Shown here: positions 22,386 to 32,540 of the stretch, in pieces
Position numbering within the stretch: the stretch's first letter is position 1
How the letters are laid out: every line of letters begins with the position of its first letter
From: Leuctra nigra
Lineage: Eukaryota > Arthropoda > Insecta > Plecoptera > Leuctridae
Length of the DNA stretch: 64,000 bases
Direction of reading: 5' to 3'
NCBI GenBank assembly: GCA_934045905.1
Contig: OW203773.1
Location: 13,999,246 to 14,063,245, forward strand
Made by a program: the position numbers and the translations under genes
Notes under the pieces: model-generated
Told to the model about the DNA's origin: nothing
What the model saw: only the letters and a program-made list of their open reading frames with translations
Databases searched by the model: none

Positions 22386-22692
22386 TAGTGTTGGGATTTT
22401 TCATGAAATTTTTCATGAAAATTTTCAATAATTTGAATCCTGAGGAAGGCAATTTTTTTTCTGGTAGGTAAGTGCACCGACATTTTTGAACGTATTCTAT
22501 CACGCATAATATAATATAACACCTCCATTAATACTTTACAAAATAAAAAAATGTAGAATATGCTGAAAGGTCATCTGTAAATGAGTATTTTCATGAACAT
22601 TTTCATGAAAATTTTCAAAAAGTCTTAAAAATTTTCTAGAAATGAAAATTATCATGAAAATTGTCCTTCGGAAATTTTCAAGCCCAACACTA
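22386..22692. mobile_element. hAT-like MITE (TAGTGTTGGGATTTTTCATGA ends)
   Basis: The ends TAGTGTTGGGATTTTTCATG and TTTTCAAGCCCAACACTA are inverted, and flanks AATAGAAA and AATAGGAA (7 of 8) form the 8-bp duplication typical of hAT. The interior repeats TTTTCATGAAAATTTTCA. A relative lies in the gene B intron at 53714-54189. Confidence 0.8.
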
Positions 22693-22739
22693 AATAGGAA
22701 CATTATTTCAAGTGCAATCCTATTTCATTTCAGTCATGT

Positions 22740-22884
22740 TTAACGAAGCCTGTTCTGCAGCCCCCTGCTTCAAAATCTTGAACAAAATCACGAACAATTG
22801 ATCTAGCCTAGTGATGCCATCGGGTAGTAATTTTTGTACCCGGGTACCCGCCAGCAGTACCCGGGCGGGTACCCGCCATCTTTA

Positions 22885-22919
<35 letters not shown>

Positions 22920-23163
22920 ATTTTAAGATGATGGAAGAATAAACAGTATACCTTTTGAGTTTTTAGGTATTGTTGCGCAATGGAAATAGCACAATTGAAA
23001 ATAGGACTGCAGCAAATGGTGCCGCACTGTCTGAGTGGGGACCAGAGTGGTGTTGGAGGGGTAAATTAGCGTGATGATTCCCGTTGGAGAGAGGAATGGC
23101 TTGATTGTATACTCCCCTGCTCAATTGGCGCAACAAAAAACAAAATTTAATCAAAAAAAAAAT

Positions 23164-23196
<33 letters not shown>

Positions 23197-23500
23197 ACTC
23201 GCGGGTTGTGAGTGTAACCCGGGTCTCCCATTACCCGGTTCTGACCCGGGTACCCGGGTACCCGATGGCATCACTAATCTAGCCAAGATTTTGAAGCAGG
23301 GAATAGCGACGGATGAATGATTATGTAGATGATGATGAAGAATATGTGACGATGGACGGTGGGAAGGAGAAGGTTGTGGCCTATTAACAACGACTCTTCC
23401 AGCATTTGGCACACGACTTGGGGACACATAATAAAGTCACGAAGGGCGGTACGGGGATCGAACCCGAAACTTTCGACTTGCAAAGCTAAAATGCCCAAAG
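22740..23500 (-). mobile_element. Antisense full-length SINE carrying nested insertions
   Basis: The SINE 3' end (TTTAACGAAGCCTGTTCTGCAG, about 22740-22761) and the remainder (about 23303-23500, ending with a minus-strand B box GGTTCGATCCC near 23455) belong to one copy. Between them is a small hairpin-like insert with arms CCCCTGCTTCAAAATCTT and AAGATTTTGAAGCAGGG. The hAT-like MITE 22809-23276 lies inside that insert. Confidence 0.65.
22809..23276. mobile_element. hAT-type MITE with perfect 8-bp target duplication
   Basis: The terminal inverted repeat is TAGTGATGCCATCGGGTA and TACCCGATGGCATCACTA (18 of 18), and ATCTAGCC flanks it exactly on both sides (22801-22808, 23277-23284). The subterminal regions are rich in palindromic CCCGGGTACCCG. 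Long T runs lie at about 22888-22918 and 23165-23193. Minus-strand open frames through it are low-complexity. Confidence 0.9.
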
Positions 23501-23689
23501 AAATTGCTCAGTACAAGGTTACGAGTAAAATTTTACCTACCTAGCAAATTTTTCCAGCAAAACACGAATCAGTTCTACAATTATTTAATCAATATTTTCA
23601 AGGAAAGAAATAGCTTCAAAGTCTTTCCACGATGAAGTAAGTTTTCTCTGGCTGGGAATTTCAAGGCTGCTTTGCCTGCCCTGAAACTG

Positions 23690-23830
23690 AGGTTATTTCA
23701 TTCATTTTAGGCAAATTCCTGGTAGGGGTCCCTTGCAATAGGCCGCGACTGCCTATTTCCTACTGTAGGTATGTTCATTCTTCTTTTTTATTCATCGCTT
23801 CACGCCTCTCTATCATCATCATAATCGTAC
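23690..23830 (+). repeat. Degraded SINE body fragment
   Basis: It contains AGGCAAATTCCTGGTAGGGG, AATAGGCCGCGACTGCCT and CTATCATCATCATAATCG in the SINE order. It then runs into the right part of a MITE family 3 copy (about 23830-23942, GACGTCAGTCCAATGACAAT to TTTCTACCTCTGA). Confidence 0.5.
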
Positions 23831-24306
23831 TTTATTGACGTCAGTCCAATGACAATTGATAGCGCTTAATTATATAATTCCAAAAGTGAGCAACGGAAAA
23901 TCGATGAAATGGACTTCCGTTTTTCTACCTCTGATATGCAGATGTCTTTAAGGAAAACGAGTTCGGTAGGTAAATGTGTATTTTTCTATTAGTGACGATA
24001 AATCATCTTAATTTCGACTATTCCTGTTGATGAATCTAAAAAATCTCTGGTATGTAGCTACTAGGTAAGGGCCTAAGGGTATACAAAAAAATCCTGCAGT
24101 AACGCAATCTGCACCATTTCTGAAAATTTTACAATATCTTCCAAAGATCTTAGCAAATGATAACAATAGTAACACAAAAACAATAATGCTAACAATAATT
24201 GTTGCAACATTTTCAGAACTTACAGGTCTTTTCAGCATTTAAAAATATGATGCAGAAATTCGTAAAAACAAATTATAATTCAATAATTACGAAAAATCAT
24301 AGGTAT

Positions 24307-24851
24307 AATAGTAGAGGGCCAAATTAGGTCGATTTAAAGCTCCCGTAGGATCGTCGTGAAGGGAAGGTGCCACCTATCTCACTAAATGCATATAGGTATA
24401 GGTCCAAAACCTAAAAAATGTTGGTGCCACCCCCAGACCCCTGGCGGGGGCTGGGGGCTGGAGGCTAAAGTTATTCATTCCTGTACCCTACACGAAAAGA
24501 CATACTAGGTAGAGGATTATTTTTTTTTTATTTAAGATCAAAACTGAATATGTTTGTTCGTCCAATGACCGATTTATAGTGTATATAAATTCTAATTTTT
24601 CAATTTTTTTTTCCAAGATGGCGGCCAAAATTTTTTAAAATATTTTTTTTTTTTACAATGGGGCATTCAGTTTTGATCTTAAATAAAAAAAAATCTCTAT
24701 GTCTATTCTTGTAGGGTACAGGAATGAATAACTTTAGCCCGGGTGGCACCAAAATTTTTTAGGATTTGGACCTATATATGCATTTAGTGAGATAGGTGGC
24801 ACCTTCCCTTCACGACGTTCCTACGGGATACCACTTGGCCCCCTACTATGA
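24307..24851. mobile_element. Foldback element with about 190-bp arms
   Basis: The arms mirror from TAGTAGAGGGCCAA at the left to TTGGCCCCCTACTA at the right. They include CGTGAAGGGAAGGTGCCACC with GGTGGCACCTTCCCTTCACG, and TATTTAAGATCAAAACTGAA with its complement. It contains a palindromic centre around 24590 and no coding region. Confidence 0.8.
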
Positions 24852-25315
24852 CTCAGTTCACCGATAATAGGAAACAAAAGTAACAATAAAGGAATTGCAA
24901 TGCAACTCCGCATTACTCCGGCCGCCAGCGTAAGACTGGATGCCTAATTCACAGGGGATCGTCTCAGAACTCAGAAGGTGTTATCTATTCGTACAACTTG
25001 CAAAGGAGATAGCAAACTATTTTGTAGAATTATAATACTTAGGTACTTAGGTAAAGATCTAGGTAGATAAAATAAGTCCACGCAAAATGTTTGGTTCAAG
25101 ATTTCAACTACCTATTCCATTGCAGAAAATAGTATAGCCTATAGGTAATTAATAGCAATGCCTACTCTGTAATTTATTTTATTAAATTTTATTAACATTT
25201 TATTCTGACAATTTGTTGTCAACCTATTTGCAGGTAGTGCCTAGTATAATATACTTCTCAGTAGGTATCAAAAGAAAGCTTAGAATCTAAATGATCTAAC
25301 ACAAGAGGATCAATC
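24852..25315. other. AT-rich interval, nothing recognised
   Basis: Runs of TAGGTA/TACCTA words are frequent. There are no open frames or inverted structures that I can support. Confidence 0.35.
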
Positions 25316-25562
25316 TAGTGGAGCGGTCGCTCCACGCCAGCCAAGTCGTACGGCGCGCGCACACTCTCATATAAAGGCTGGAGCAAACCCACTTTTACTG
25401 TAAGCATCAAAGTGGCATTTTCGGCCTACTGGATCTTAAAATTGGAAAATCTCACATTGTTGCGAAATATCTAAATTTCGAGCTATGGCCCACCCCACCA
25501 CATATACCAAATTTGGGAACAATAGGTTACGCCCTTTGCGCGCTAGAGGGCCGTGAAAACAG
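25316..25562 (+). repeat. Dispersed repeat, inverted partner of 47408-47655
   Basis: Blocks TGGCCGGCGTGGAGC-like CTCCACGCCAGCCAAGTCGT, AAAGTGGCATTTTCGGCCTA, CTGGATCTTAAAATTGG and TTTGCGCGCTAGAGGGCCGT recur, reverse-complemented, 22 kb away with high identity. No ORF longer than about 60 codons is consistent between the two copies. Confidence 0.75.
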
Positions 25563-25724
25563 TGTTTTAGGGCGGTTTTCATAATAATCTCAGTAGTAGT
25601 AGTAGTAGGGTGGAGCTAAAATCCGGTAACAAGGCCACAGCCTAAACGGCTGAACCGATTGATCTCACATTTTTACCACGTGTGCACTTTTGGCGTCTGA
25701 TTTAACCTTCACCCCATAAATTTT

Positions 25725-26600
25725 TTGTGCCGCCATTTTGAAACCGGAAGTGACGTCATATCTCGTCAACGGCTTGACCGATCGGAACGAAATTTGCGCC
25801 AAACGATTCGGACGGTGAACTATATGCATTATCAGTAGCAAAAGACTAAACATTTTGTTAATGAAACCGGAAATGACGTCACGAAATTTGAAATACATCG
25901 ATTGGCATTTCGGCAACAAAGATTGATCCGATTATTTTGATATTTTTGTAACGTATGTACTTTTGATATCTCATTTGACTTATTATAAAACCAACCGGAA
26001 GCCGCCATTTTGAAACCGGAAGTGACATCATATCTCAATAACGGCTAAACAGATTTGAACGAAACCAGCGCTAAACAATTTAGACGGTCAACTTTATGTA
26101 TTATCATTAATAATATTTGCAGTTTCCCATACCGAAACCGGAAATGACGTCACACATTTTAAAAATCTTACAAATTTACATTTTGATACAATAAATATAC
26201 TATTTGAGACGGCTTATAATAAAATTTTATCAAGTTTAAATTATAATTCAAGGGTCAGAGATTTCAGCCGCCATTTTTAAACCGAAAGTAACGTCATATC
26301 TTGAAAATTGGTTGACTGATCGGTATGAAACTACCGCCAAACGATTCGGAAGGTCATCTCTATGGAATATGAACAGTACAAATAGAATTTTCCTATTTAT
26401 GAGACCGGAAATGACGTCATTCAAATTTAAAAAATTATTATAATCCCCTCCTATATAATAAATACGTATTCAGAAAGCCTAAAATGATACACATCATTTA
26501 TAGATATACATTCTATGTGGCAGTGCAGTAAGTTCAGCAGCCATTTTGAAAACCGAAGTGTTTCCATATCTCGGAACTGGGTTGACTGATTGGAATGAAA
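25725..26600 (+). repeat. Tandem array (about 265-bp unit) of ETS/CRE-like motifs
   Basis: Four diverged units begin near 25731, 25998, 26267 and 26537 with GCCGCCATTTTGAAACCGGA. The first three units hold ACCGGAAGTGACGTCA-type and ACCGGAAATGACGTCAC-type sequences (about 25743, 25866, 26013, 26136, 26279, 26403). The core joins CCGGAA, which is ETS-like, to TGACGTCA, which is CRE-like. Units are non-coding. Confidence 0.75.
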
Positions 26601-26772
26601 CCTTTGCTATTCTTCGTGAAAGATCATTTAAAGCAATTATTTAGGACCATACGCTGCTATTCATTAGTGGTAACGAAATTGTAAAGGGTGATGATTTTTT
26701 AAAAGAATTTAGTAACTGTTCATTTCATGTGTCACAAGTTGTTAGAATAAACTTAAAAAAAGGAGTGATATC

Positions 26773-27167
26773 CCCATAAAAAACACTTCGTGTAAAAATA
26801 CCAGCCAAGTCTCTTCAACTAAAAAAAAAATATGAAATCTAAAAATTCTGCACTGAAAAGTAATGATATCAAAAAATTTGCCAAGTCAAAACTTTATTTG
26901 AAAATCAAAAAATACTTGGCGCATCGTTTTTTTTAGGGCATTATAGGTATACTATGTATGTATATTTCATGTATAATTTATAATTGGCTTATACTTCCAA
27001 GCTATTTATGTACACGATGCGCCAAGTATTTTTTGATTTTCAAATAAAGTTTTGACTTGGCAAATTTTTTGATATCATTACTTTTCAGTGCAGAATTTTT
27101 AGATTTCATATTTTTTTTTTAGTTGAAGAGACTGGCTGGTATTTTTACACGAAGTGTTTTTTATGGG
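26773..27167. repeat. Near-perfect 395-bp palindrome
   Basis: Arms of about 155 bp (CCCATAAAAAACACTTCGTG to TACTTGGCGCATCG and its mirror) are almost identical around an 85-bp spacer. The few differences include A-run length and CCAGCCAAGTC versus CCAGCCAGTC. The structure is either a very young foldback element or a hairpin-RNA source. No ORF explains it. Confidence 0.85.
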
Positions 27168-28090
27168 TTTCTTTTACTTGTAAGCAAGAGATCAAGAGGA
27201 ATCAAAACAAACTTTTACAATCAAACTTCTACTCAAAATTATTTCATTCACGCAGTAAATTACACCACAATCCACATAAATAGGTCCTAACTCCTTGGTG
27301 TTTCATAATTAAAGCATTCGAAAGAATGCATGCATTTCTAAACTTGAACATTTGACCAGTTACACACGCCAATAAATGAATTCGGAGCCTGATTGGGTAT
27401 ATTCCATTCACAATTCCTCATCAATAGCTACTCTATGCATAGCATAGCATCAAAGAAGAGGACAATAAATAGACAGTTAAATAAGTTAGAAAAATTTCCA
27501 AAAACAAAACAATATCGACAGCTAAAATGTCAAATATGCAACAGGTGGGTCGGTAAAGCAGTTCCTACAAGTGTCATCCTGTATTTCCCCATCTATTATC
27601 ACTCTTCTATGACTTAAAAAAGTACGTCAAACGCAAAAAAACATTCCAGAGATATTTGGCATTGAACTAAACTGCTGTATAATAGGTAGTATATAAAAAG
27701 TACGACACAATCATACCATTTTAAATACAGTAATCGAAAGAAGGAGGTGCTAAGTTGAATGGAACCAAACAAAACGAAGTGTACAATTTAAAACAACACA
27801 TTTAGTTATTTTAAACGTGTAAATAATTAAAATACAAGAGTGGTATGTAATGTTACAAATGTGTGATGTAATTAAGTATGAAGAGTTGTAATATGATCAT
27901 GAACCGCCTACCACTGGCAATAATCAAGTCACTTACCAAGCACGTCATGTAATGCCTCCGATAGGTCCATTATCTGTCTTTATCCCGTAGTTCACATGTT
28001 GCTGATGAGAAATCACGTCTTAAAACACGCATTTCACACGTTTTTAGGTAAACTGACACACGTTTTGTTGATTAAAATGTGATTGTTTTT
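27168..28090. other. AT-rich interval without a supported gene
   Basis: A 74-codon frame at 27393-27617 has no recognisable domain or context. Nothing else is supported. Confidence 0.35.
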
Positions 28091-28232
28091 GATGAAGATG
28101 AATCTGACAAGTTGTTTTCGATACGTCAGAGGTGGTGGTTTGTGAGATGGCCGCTGGAGCAGCACTAGGCGAGCTGTGAGTTGGTAGTTCCACTCTTTGG
28201 TGGTAGATGGCGCAGGCTGTTTAATACTGGAA
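28091..28232 (+). repeat. Dispersed repeat with AGATGGCGC motif (copy 1)
   Basis: It shares GAGATGGCCGCTGGAGCAGC, ACTAG and TAGATGGCGCAGGCTGTTTA with 45337-45480 and, more loosely, 57478-57628. The AGATGGCGC core resembles the insect CTCF-binding consensus. The repeat class is unknown. Confidence 0.55.
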
Positions 28233-28270
28233 AAACGTAGTGAATTTGATATGAAAACTTGTGGAATGTC

Positions 28271-29405
28271 GCATAAATATGATTTGCAAACCTATTTAAT
28301 TGTCTCGTTTTTTTTGGAAATTATTGGCCGATTATTTTAACCGCTTACCGCCTTTTATGTTTAAAAACTATTATTATTTTAATTGGTCATTTCTATCAGA
28401 AAATAATACAGAAAGAAGTTTATTTTAGAGCACAATATCATTTTTTTTTATACGAATATAAAATAGGAGTTGTGATTGAAAAACATCTTAACATTTTACA
28501 TGATAATAAAAAAATTACGACACAAGATATAAATTTAAAAAAAATCAGAATAATAATAATTGTATAAAAATCACAAAAAAAGAAACAAGATATAAATTTA
28601 AAAAATATACTTATCAGATGAGGAAAATAAGTAGAAATTACTAGTAATTATTAAATAATAAAAATACAAAAATCATATTTTAGGAATCTATGAAAACTGA
28701 AAGATGCAAATTAAATTGATTCAGAGTTTCTTTGGTGAGTAAATTAAAAAAATCCACTATATTGATTTCATTGACTAAATCAATTTTTTTTATAATAATT
28801 TATAAAACATTATAGCATACCCTTTTAAATATCTTGATATAATATTAATAATAATAATAATATTTATGCATAAATATGATTTGCAAACCTATTTAATTGA
28901 CTCGATTTTTTTGGAAATTATTGTCCGATTATTTTTACCCCTTACATGTTTAAAAACTATTATTATTTTAATTGGTCACTTCTATCAGAAAATAATACCG
29001 AAAGAAGTTTATTTTAGAGCACAACATCAGTATTTCTTATACGAATATAAAATAGCAGTTGTGATTGAAAAACATCTTAACATTTTACATGATAATAAAA
29101 AAATTACGACACAAGATATAAATTTAAAAAAAAAAATCATAATAATAATTATATAAAAATCACAAAAAAGAAACAAGATATAAATTTAAAAAATATACTT
29201 ATTAGATGAGGAAAATAAGTAGAAATTACTAGTTATTTTTAAATAATAAAAATATAAAAATCACATTTTAAGAATCTATGAAAACTGAAAGATGCAAATT
29301 TAATTGATTCAGAGTTTCTTTGGTGAGTATATTAAAAAATGCCACTATATTGATTTCATTGACTTAATCAATTTTTTTTTAAATTATTTATAAAACATTA
29401 TAACA
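28271..29405 (+). repeat. 597-bp direct tandem duplication, very AT-rich
   Basis: The block starting GCATAAATATGATTTGCAAA at 28271 starts again at 28868 and aligns for about 540 bp with few differences. The second copy keeps a 96-codon frame (28866-29156) that the first copy interrupts with stops, so coding is doubtful. Base composition is more AT-rich than the surroundings. Confidence 0.85.
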
Positions 29406-30300
29406 TACTTTTTTTCTAAAATTCCTTTCTAGAAGTGTCTATCAGAAAATTAAAGATATAATATAGGATTTAGGTAGATTATTAAAAATATTATAGAAGT
29501 GAACAAAAATATTGATTTATTTGACGGGATACATATAAACAGAGATAAAATTACAAATTTATTTTGCCTGTTTTCAAACTGAAATTATTTATTTCGAAAT
29601 ATCACAAAAAAATATAAAAAGAATACAATTTTATTAATAATAATACAATACTGCCATGTTATAGAATATGATTGACACCTGGATACAGAACAAACAACTA
29701 TAAAGTAAAATAAGAGTACAAATTTAGAATTACGAAAATGAAGTGAATAACACGAAACTAACCCTAGATGCAATAAAACAATTGGTAAATATAAAAATTA
29801 CTCTGATAACTCAGAACTTAGTGCAATATTATCAATGATATTACATATTAATATTTTATCGTGGTTTTATCCACTATATCTTATACAATAAGGGAATTGT
29901 TACACAGCAGGAATAAAAAAATATGATTGAGGAAGGCCATCGGAATTTTGAGAATTTGGCAATAATTTTCCATTGCAAGGGTTAAGGGAGGACCCTGCTC
30001 TGCCATTATGAGGCACGTAATTTGTTGAAATACACAATTTAAAAAGATGACACTTTGGGGTTGGGGAGGGCCCCCACTCTGCCTCGCAAGCCGCTTTTTG
30101 GATTTTGGAAATGATTTTGTTTTAATTTTATTGTTTACGAAATGAAACTATATACTGTATAATACACCACCACAAATTTATGTTTTCCTGACATTCGGCA
30201 GGCCAAGCGCCCCCCCCCCCCCTACCCCTCCCCTGTGGACGCCCATGTATGAAGGCACCCCAGAGACCGTAGGGAGGCAGCGGATAATGTGTCACAGTGT
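29406..30300. other. AT-rich interval with a C-rich patch
   Basis: No gene is seen. A short C run (about 30210-30222) and C-rich text near 30060-30240 are the only notable features. Confidence 0.35.
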
Positions 30301-30304
30301 GAGA

Positions 30305-30695
30305 TTAAGACGGCTGGGTAGTGAGTTTGACCTTGAAGAGTTTTTTAATCGATTTTTATCAATATCTTTTTCCAGTGTAATTGTAAACAAAATAGGGCTA
30401 TGGACGTGAATTCAGAACAGTTTAATGAAAATAATTCCATAGCTTGGAATGGTTTATTTGATTTACTTTATCCTACAGGTGTATAGAACCCGAAAATTAC
30501 TAATTTTCGGGTTCTAAACACCTGTAGGACACAATAAAACTAATAGCTTATTCCAAACTATGGAATTATTTTCATTGAACTGTTCTGAATTCACGTCCAT
30601 AGCCCTATTTTGTTAACAATTACACTGGAAAAAGATATTGATAATAATCGATTAAAAAACTCGTCAAGGCCACGCTCACTACCAAGCTCTCTTAA
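30305..30695. mobile_element. Long-TIR foldback element FB-1, second copy
   Basis: Arms of about 185 bp run from TTAAGACGGCTGGGTAGTGA to a tight centre (AACCCGAAAATTACTAATTT, 30488-30515) and back to TCACTACCAAGCTCTCTTAA. It closely matches 11573-11965 and is the better preserved palindrome. Confidence 0.85.
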
Positions 30696-31261
30696 AGTAC
30701 TATCATACACTAAATTTTATAAAAATTAAAAAAAAAATGGGTTTGCTTTTCTATTAATAAATTAGTTACAACTCTACTTGATTTTTTTAAGTAACTAATT
30801 GGTGAGGAAGGAGTACACTATTTGCGGTTCTTGGGCTAAGTTTAACTGCTCATTTCTCAGAACATCAATCTTGGAAATAATTGCAACTTTAAAAAAAAAT
30901 ACTTCTATGGTCCATAAACCGGCAAATAACCAGATTTTTGTCCATCCCTCAGTTGCTGTGTGCGATCGCGCGGTCTGCCGAGACCATCTTTCTCTCTTCG
31001 ACAAGAGGTATTCAAAATATCTTAGCGGACAACTCCATGTGACACGGACCATAGTTGAGCGATTTTGATTCTCTCTTTTTTATAAGAATTATAATTTTAT
31101 GACACAGGGAACCCTTATCACTGTTATTGCATATTTAGACAATTTTTAAAATTATATTGTATAATAATTTTAATTAAAAAAATTAGAATTTGCACTTTGC
31201 TAATTGTTGTATGAAAACTAATAGACCCACATTGTTTCTAGAGGTTCACGCCCTAAGATAC
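30696..31261. other. Downstream flank of gene A
   Basis: Overlapping 85- and 89-codon frames on opposite strands at 30795-31068 have no domain. Pieces CTATGGTCC and GGACCATAG at about 30906 and 31047 are inverted. Otherwise it is AT-rich and featureless. Confidence 0.35.
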
Positions 31262-31267
31262 TTTATT
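31262..31267 (-). terminator. Candidate polyadenylation signal of gene A
   Basis: The minus strand reads AATAAA here, about 180 nt past the TAA stop of the zinc-finger frame. This is a motif match only and has no cDNA support. Confidence 0.4.
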
Positions 31268-31444
31268 ATTAACAATTAAAAAAATATTTGATCACTGTAT
31301 TTGACTCATCCATGTTATTGTTACGATTTTTAAAAATTGGTATATTTTTCCATTGTTAAAATTTTTCAACAATGCATATGAGAAAATAAGAAAAAAATAA
31401 AAATACGACCTTTCTGCAATATGGAGTTTTGTTTGGGGTGAATC

Positions 31445-32540
31445 TTAATCTTCATGATACGTTTTGTGATGAAACTCTAAGTTCTCGACTAAACTGAACA
31501 CTTTACCACATTTGCTACACGAATACGGTTTCTCCGTGGCATGGAATTCCTGATGGTGCTGCAGCGCTCGCCTCAGACCGAAATCAATATTACACAATTC
31601 GCACCTGAACTCCGTAACTTTCGTATGACTTTTCATGTGAAACTGCATGTTGGCTTTCGAGTTGAACTTTTCACCACATGTGTCACAGAGTAGAGTCTTC
31701 TCAGTAGCATGCGTCTCTTGATGATACTTCAACAGTTCTTGAGTTCTAATATATACATCACACACGCTACATTTATACCCGTGGAATTTTTTATGATTCT
31801 TAAATGTAAATGCTGAACTGAACTTTTTACTACATATGTCACATGTATGGACATATCCAGGTGCATGGATCTCATTATGCGAGTCTAAATCTTTCATTTC
31901 GTCGAAATTTTTGTTACATATGTAACACTTTATTTTAGCCAAAAGACTATGATACTTCATATGATACTCCAAATTCTCAACCAAACTAAAACTCAAAGTA
32001 CAATTTTCACATTTATGGGGTTTTTCGGTTGCATGTATTTCCGTATGATAAAGAAGATGTTCTTTGGATTTTGTAAAAAAATTGCACTCCGTACATTTAA
32101 AACCATGCCTTTGGATTGTATGACTTTGCAACAGCTCAGCGGAATGGAGTATTGTACCACATGTGCTACAAGGGAAAGATGGTGTTTCCGGTTCATGTCC
32201 TAGAATATGGTTAGCCAATACGTCCATGTCTTCTGATTTGAAATTACATTTCGTGCACGATATCGCCCTCTCTGAGGGTGTCTGATGCTCTTTCATATGG
32301 ACCATTACATCTCGCTCCAAAAACGAAATATATTTACATTTACCGCATTTGTTCTTAATCGTCGATTTATGGCTCTTCTTATGGGAGGCAATTGCAGATG
32401 GATCAGTAGTTTTGTAAGTACAAAATTCACATGCAAATTGACCCTCTACATAATGCGTGTTCAAGTGGAATTTAAAGACTTTCGTATTGTTCCTACCAAA
32501 GACACATTGGCTGCAATTTACTTCTTCGCTGAAAAATGGT
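31445..32540 (-). CDS. Gene A, exon 2 distal part: 13 C2H2 zinc fingers
   Basis: This frame continues gene A after a one-base shift near 32520-32540. It encodes about 13 classical C2H2 fingers, from CSQC..H-x3-H through the last finger CSKC...FSLVENLEFH, and ends HED-stop (TAA). Fingers 5 to 13 correspond one-to-one with the last nine fingers of gene B. Linkers of the HATEKP type, similar to the consensus TGEKP linker, join several of them. The product would act in the nucleus as a sequence-specific DNA (or RNA) binder. An independent start is possible at 32593, but that reads through the shifted frame of finger 24 and lacks its own promoter or splice evidence. I therefore treat it as part of gene A. 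Whether the shift is genuine inactivation or a sequencing error cannot be told from one sequence. Confidence 0.8.

Noticed and set aside
22888..23193. CRISPR-like or satellite array
   Set aside because: The regularity is due to poly-T and CCCGGG palindromes within one MITE. There are no spacers.
22963..23427. 154-codon minus-strand frame
   Set aside because: It runs through the SINE, the hAT-type MITE and a poly-T tract (poly-Lys), with no domain.
28866..29156. Endosymbiont-derived gene
   Set aside because: The frame is broken in the adjacent copy and I do not recognise any bacterial protein in it.
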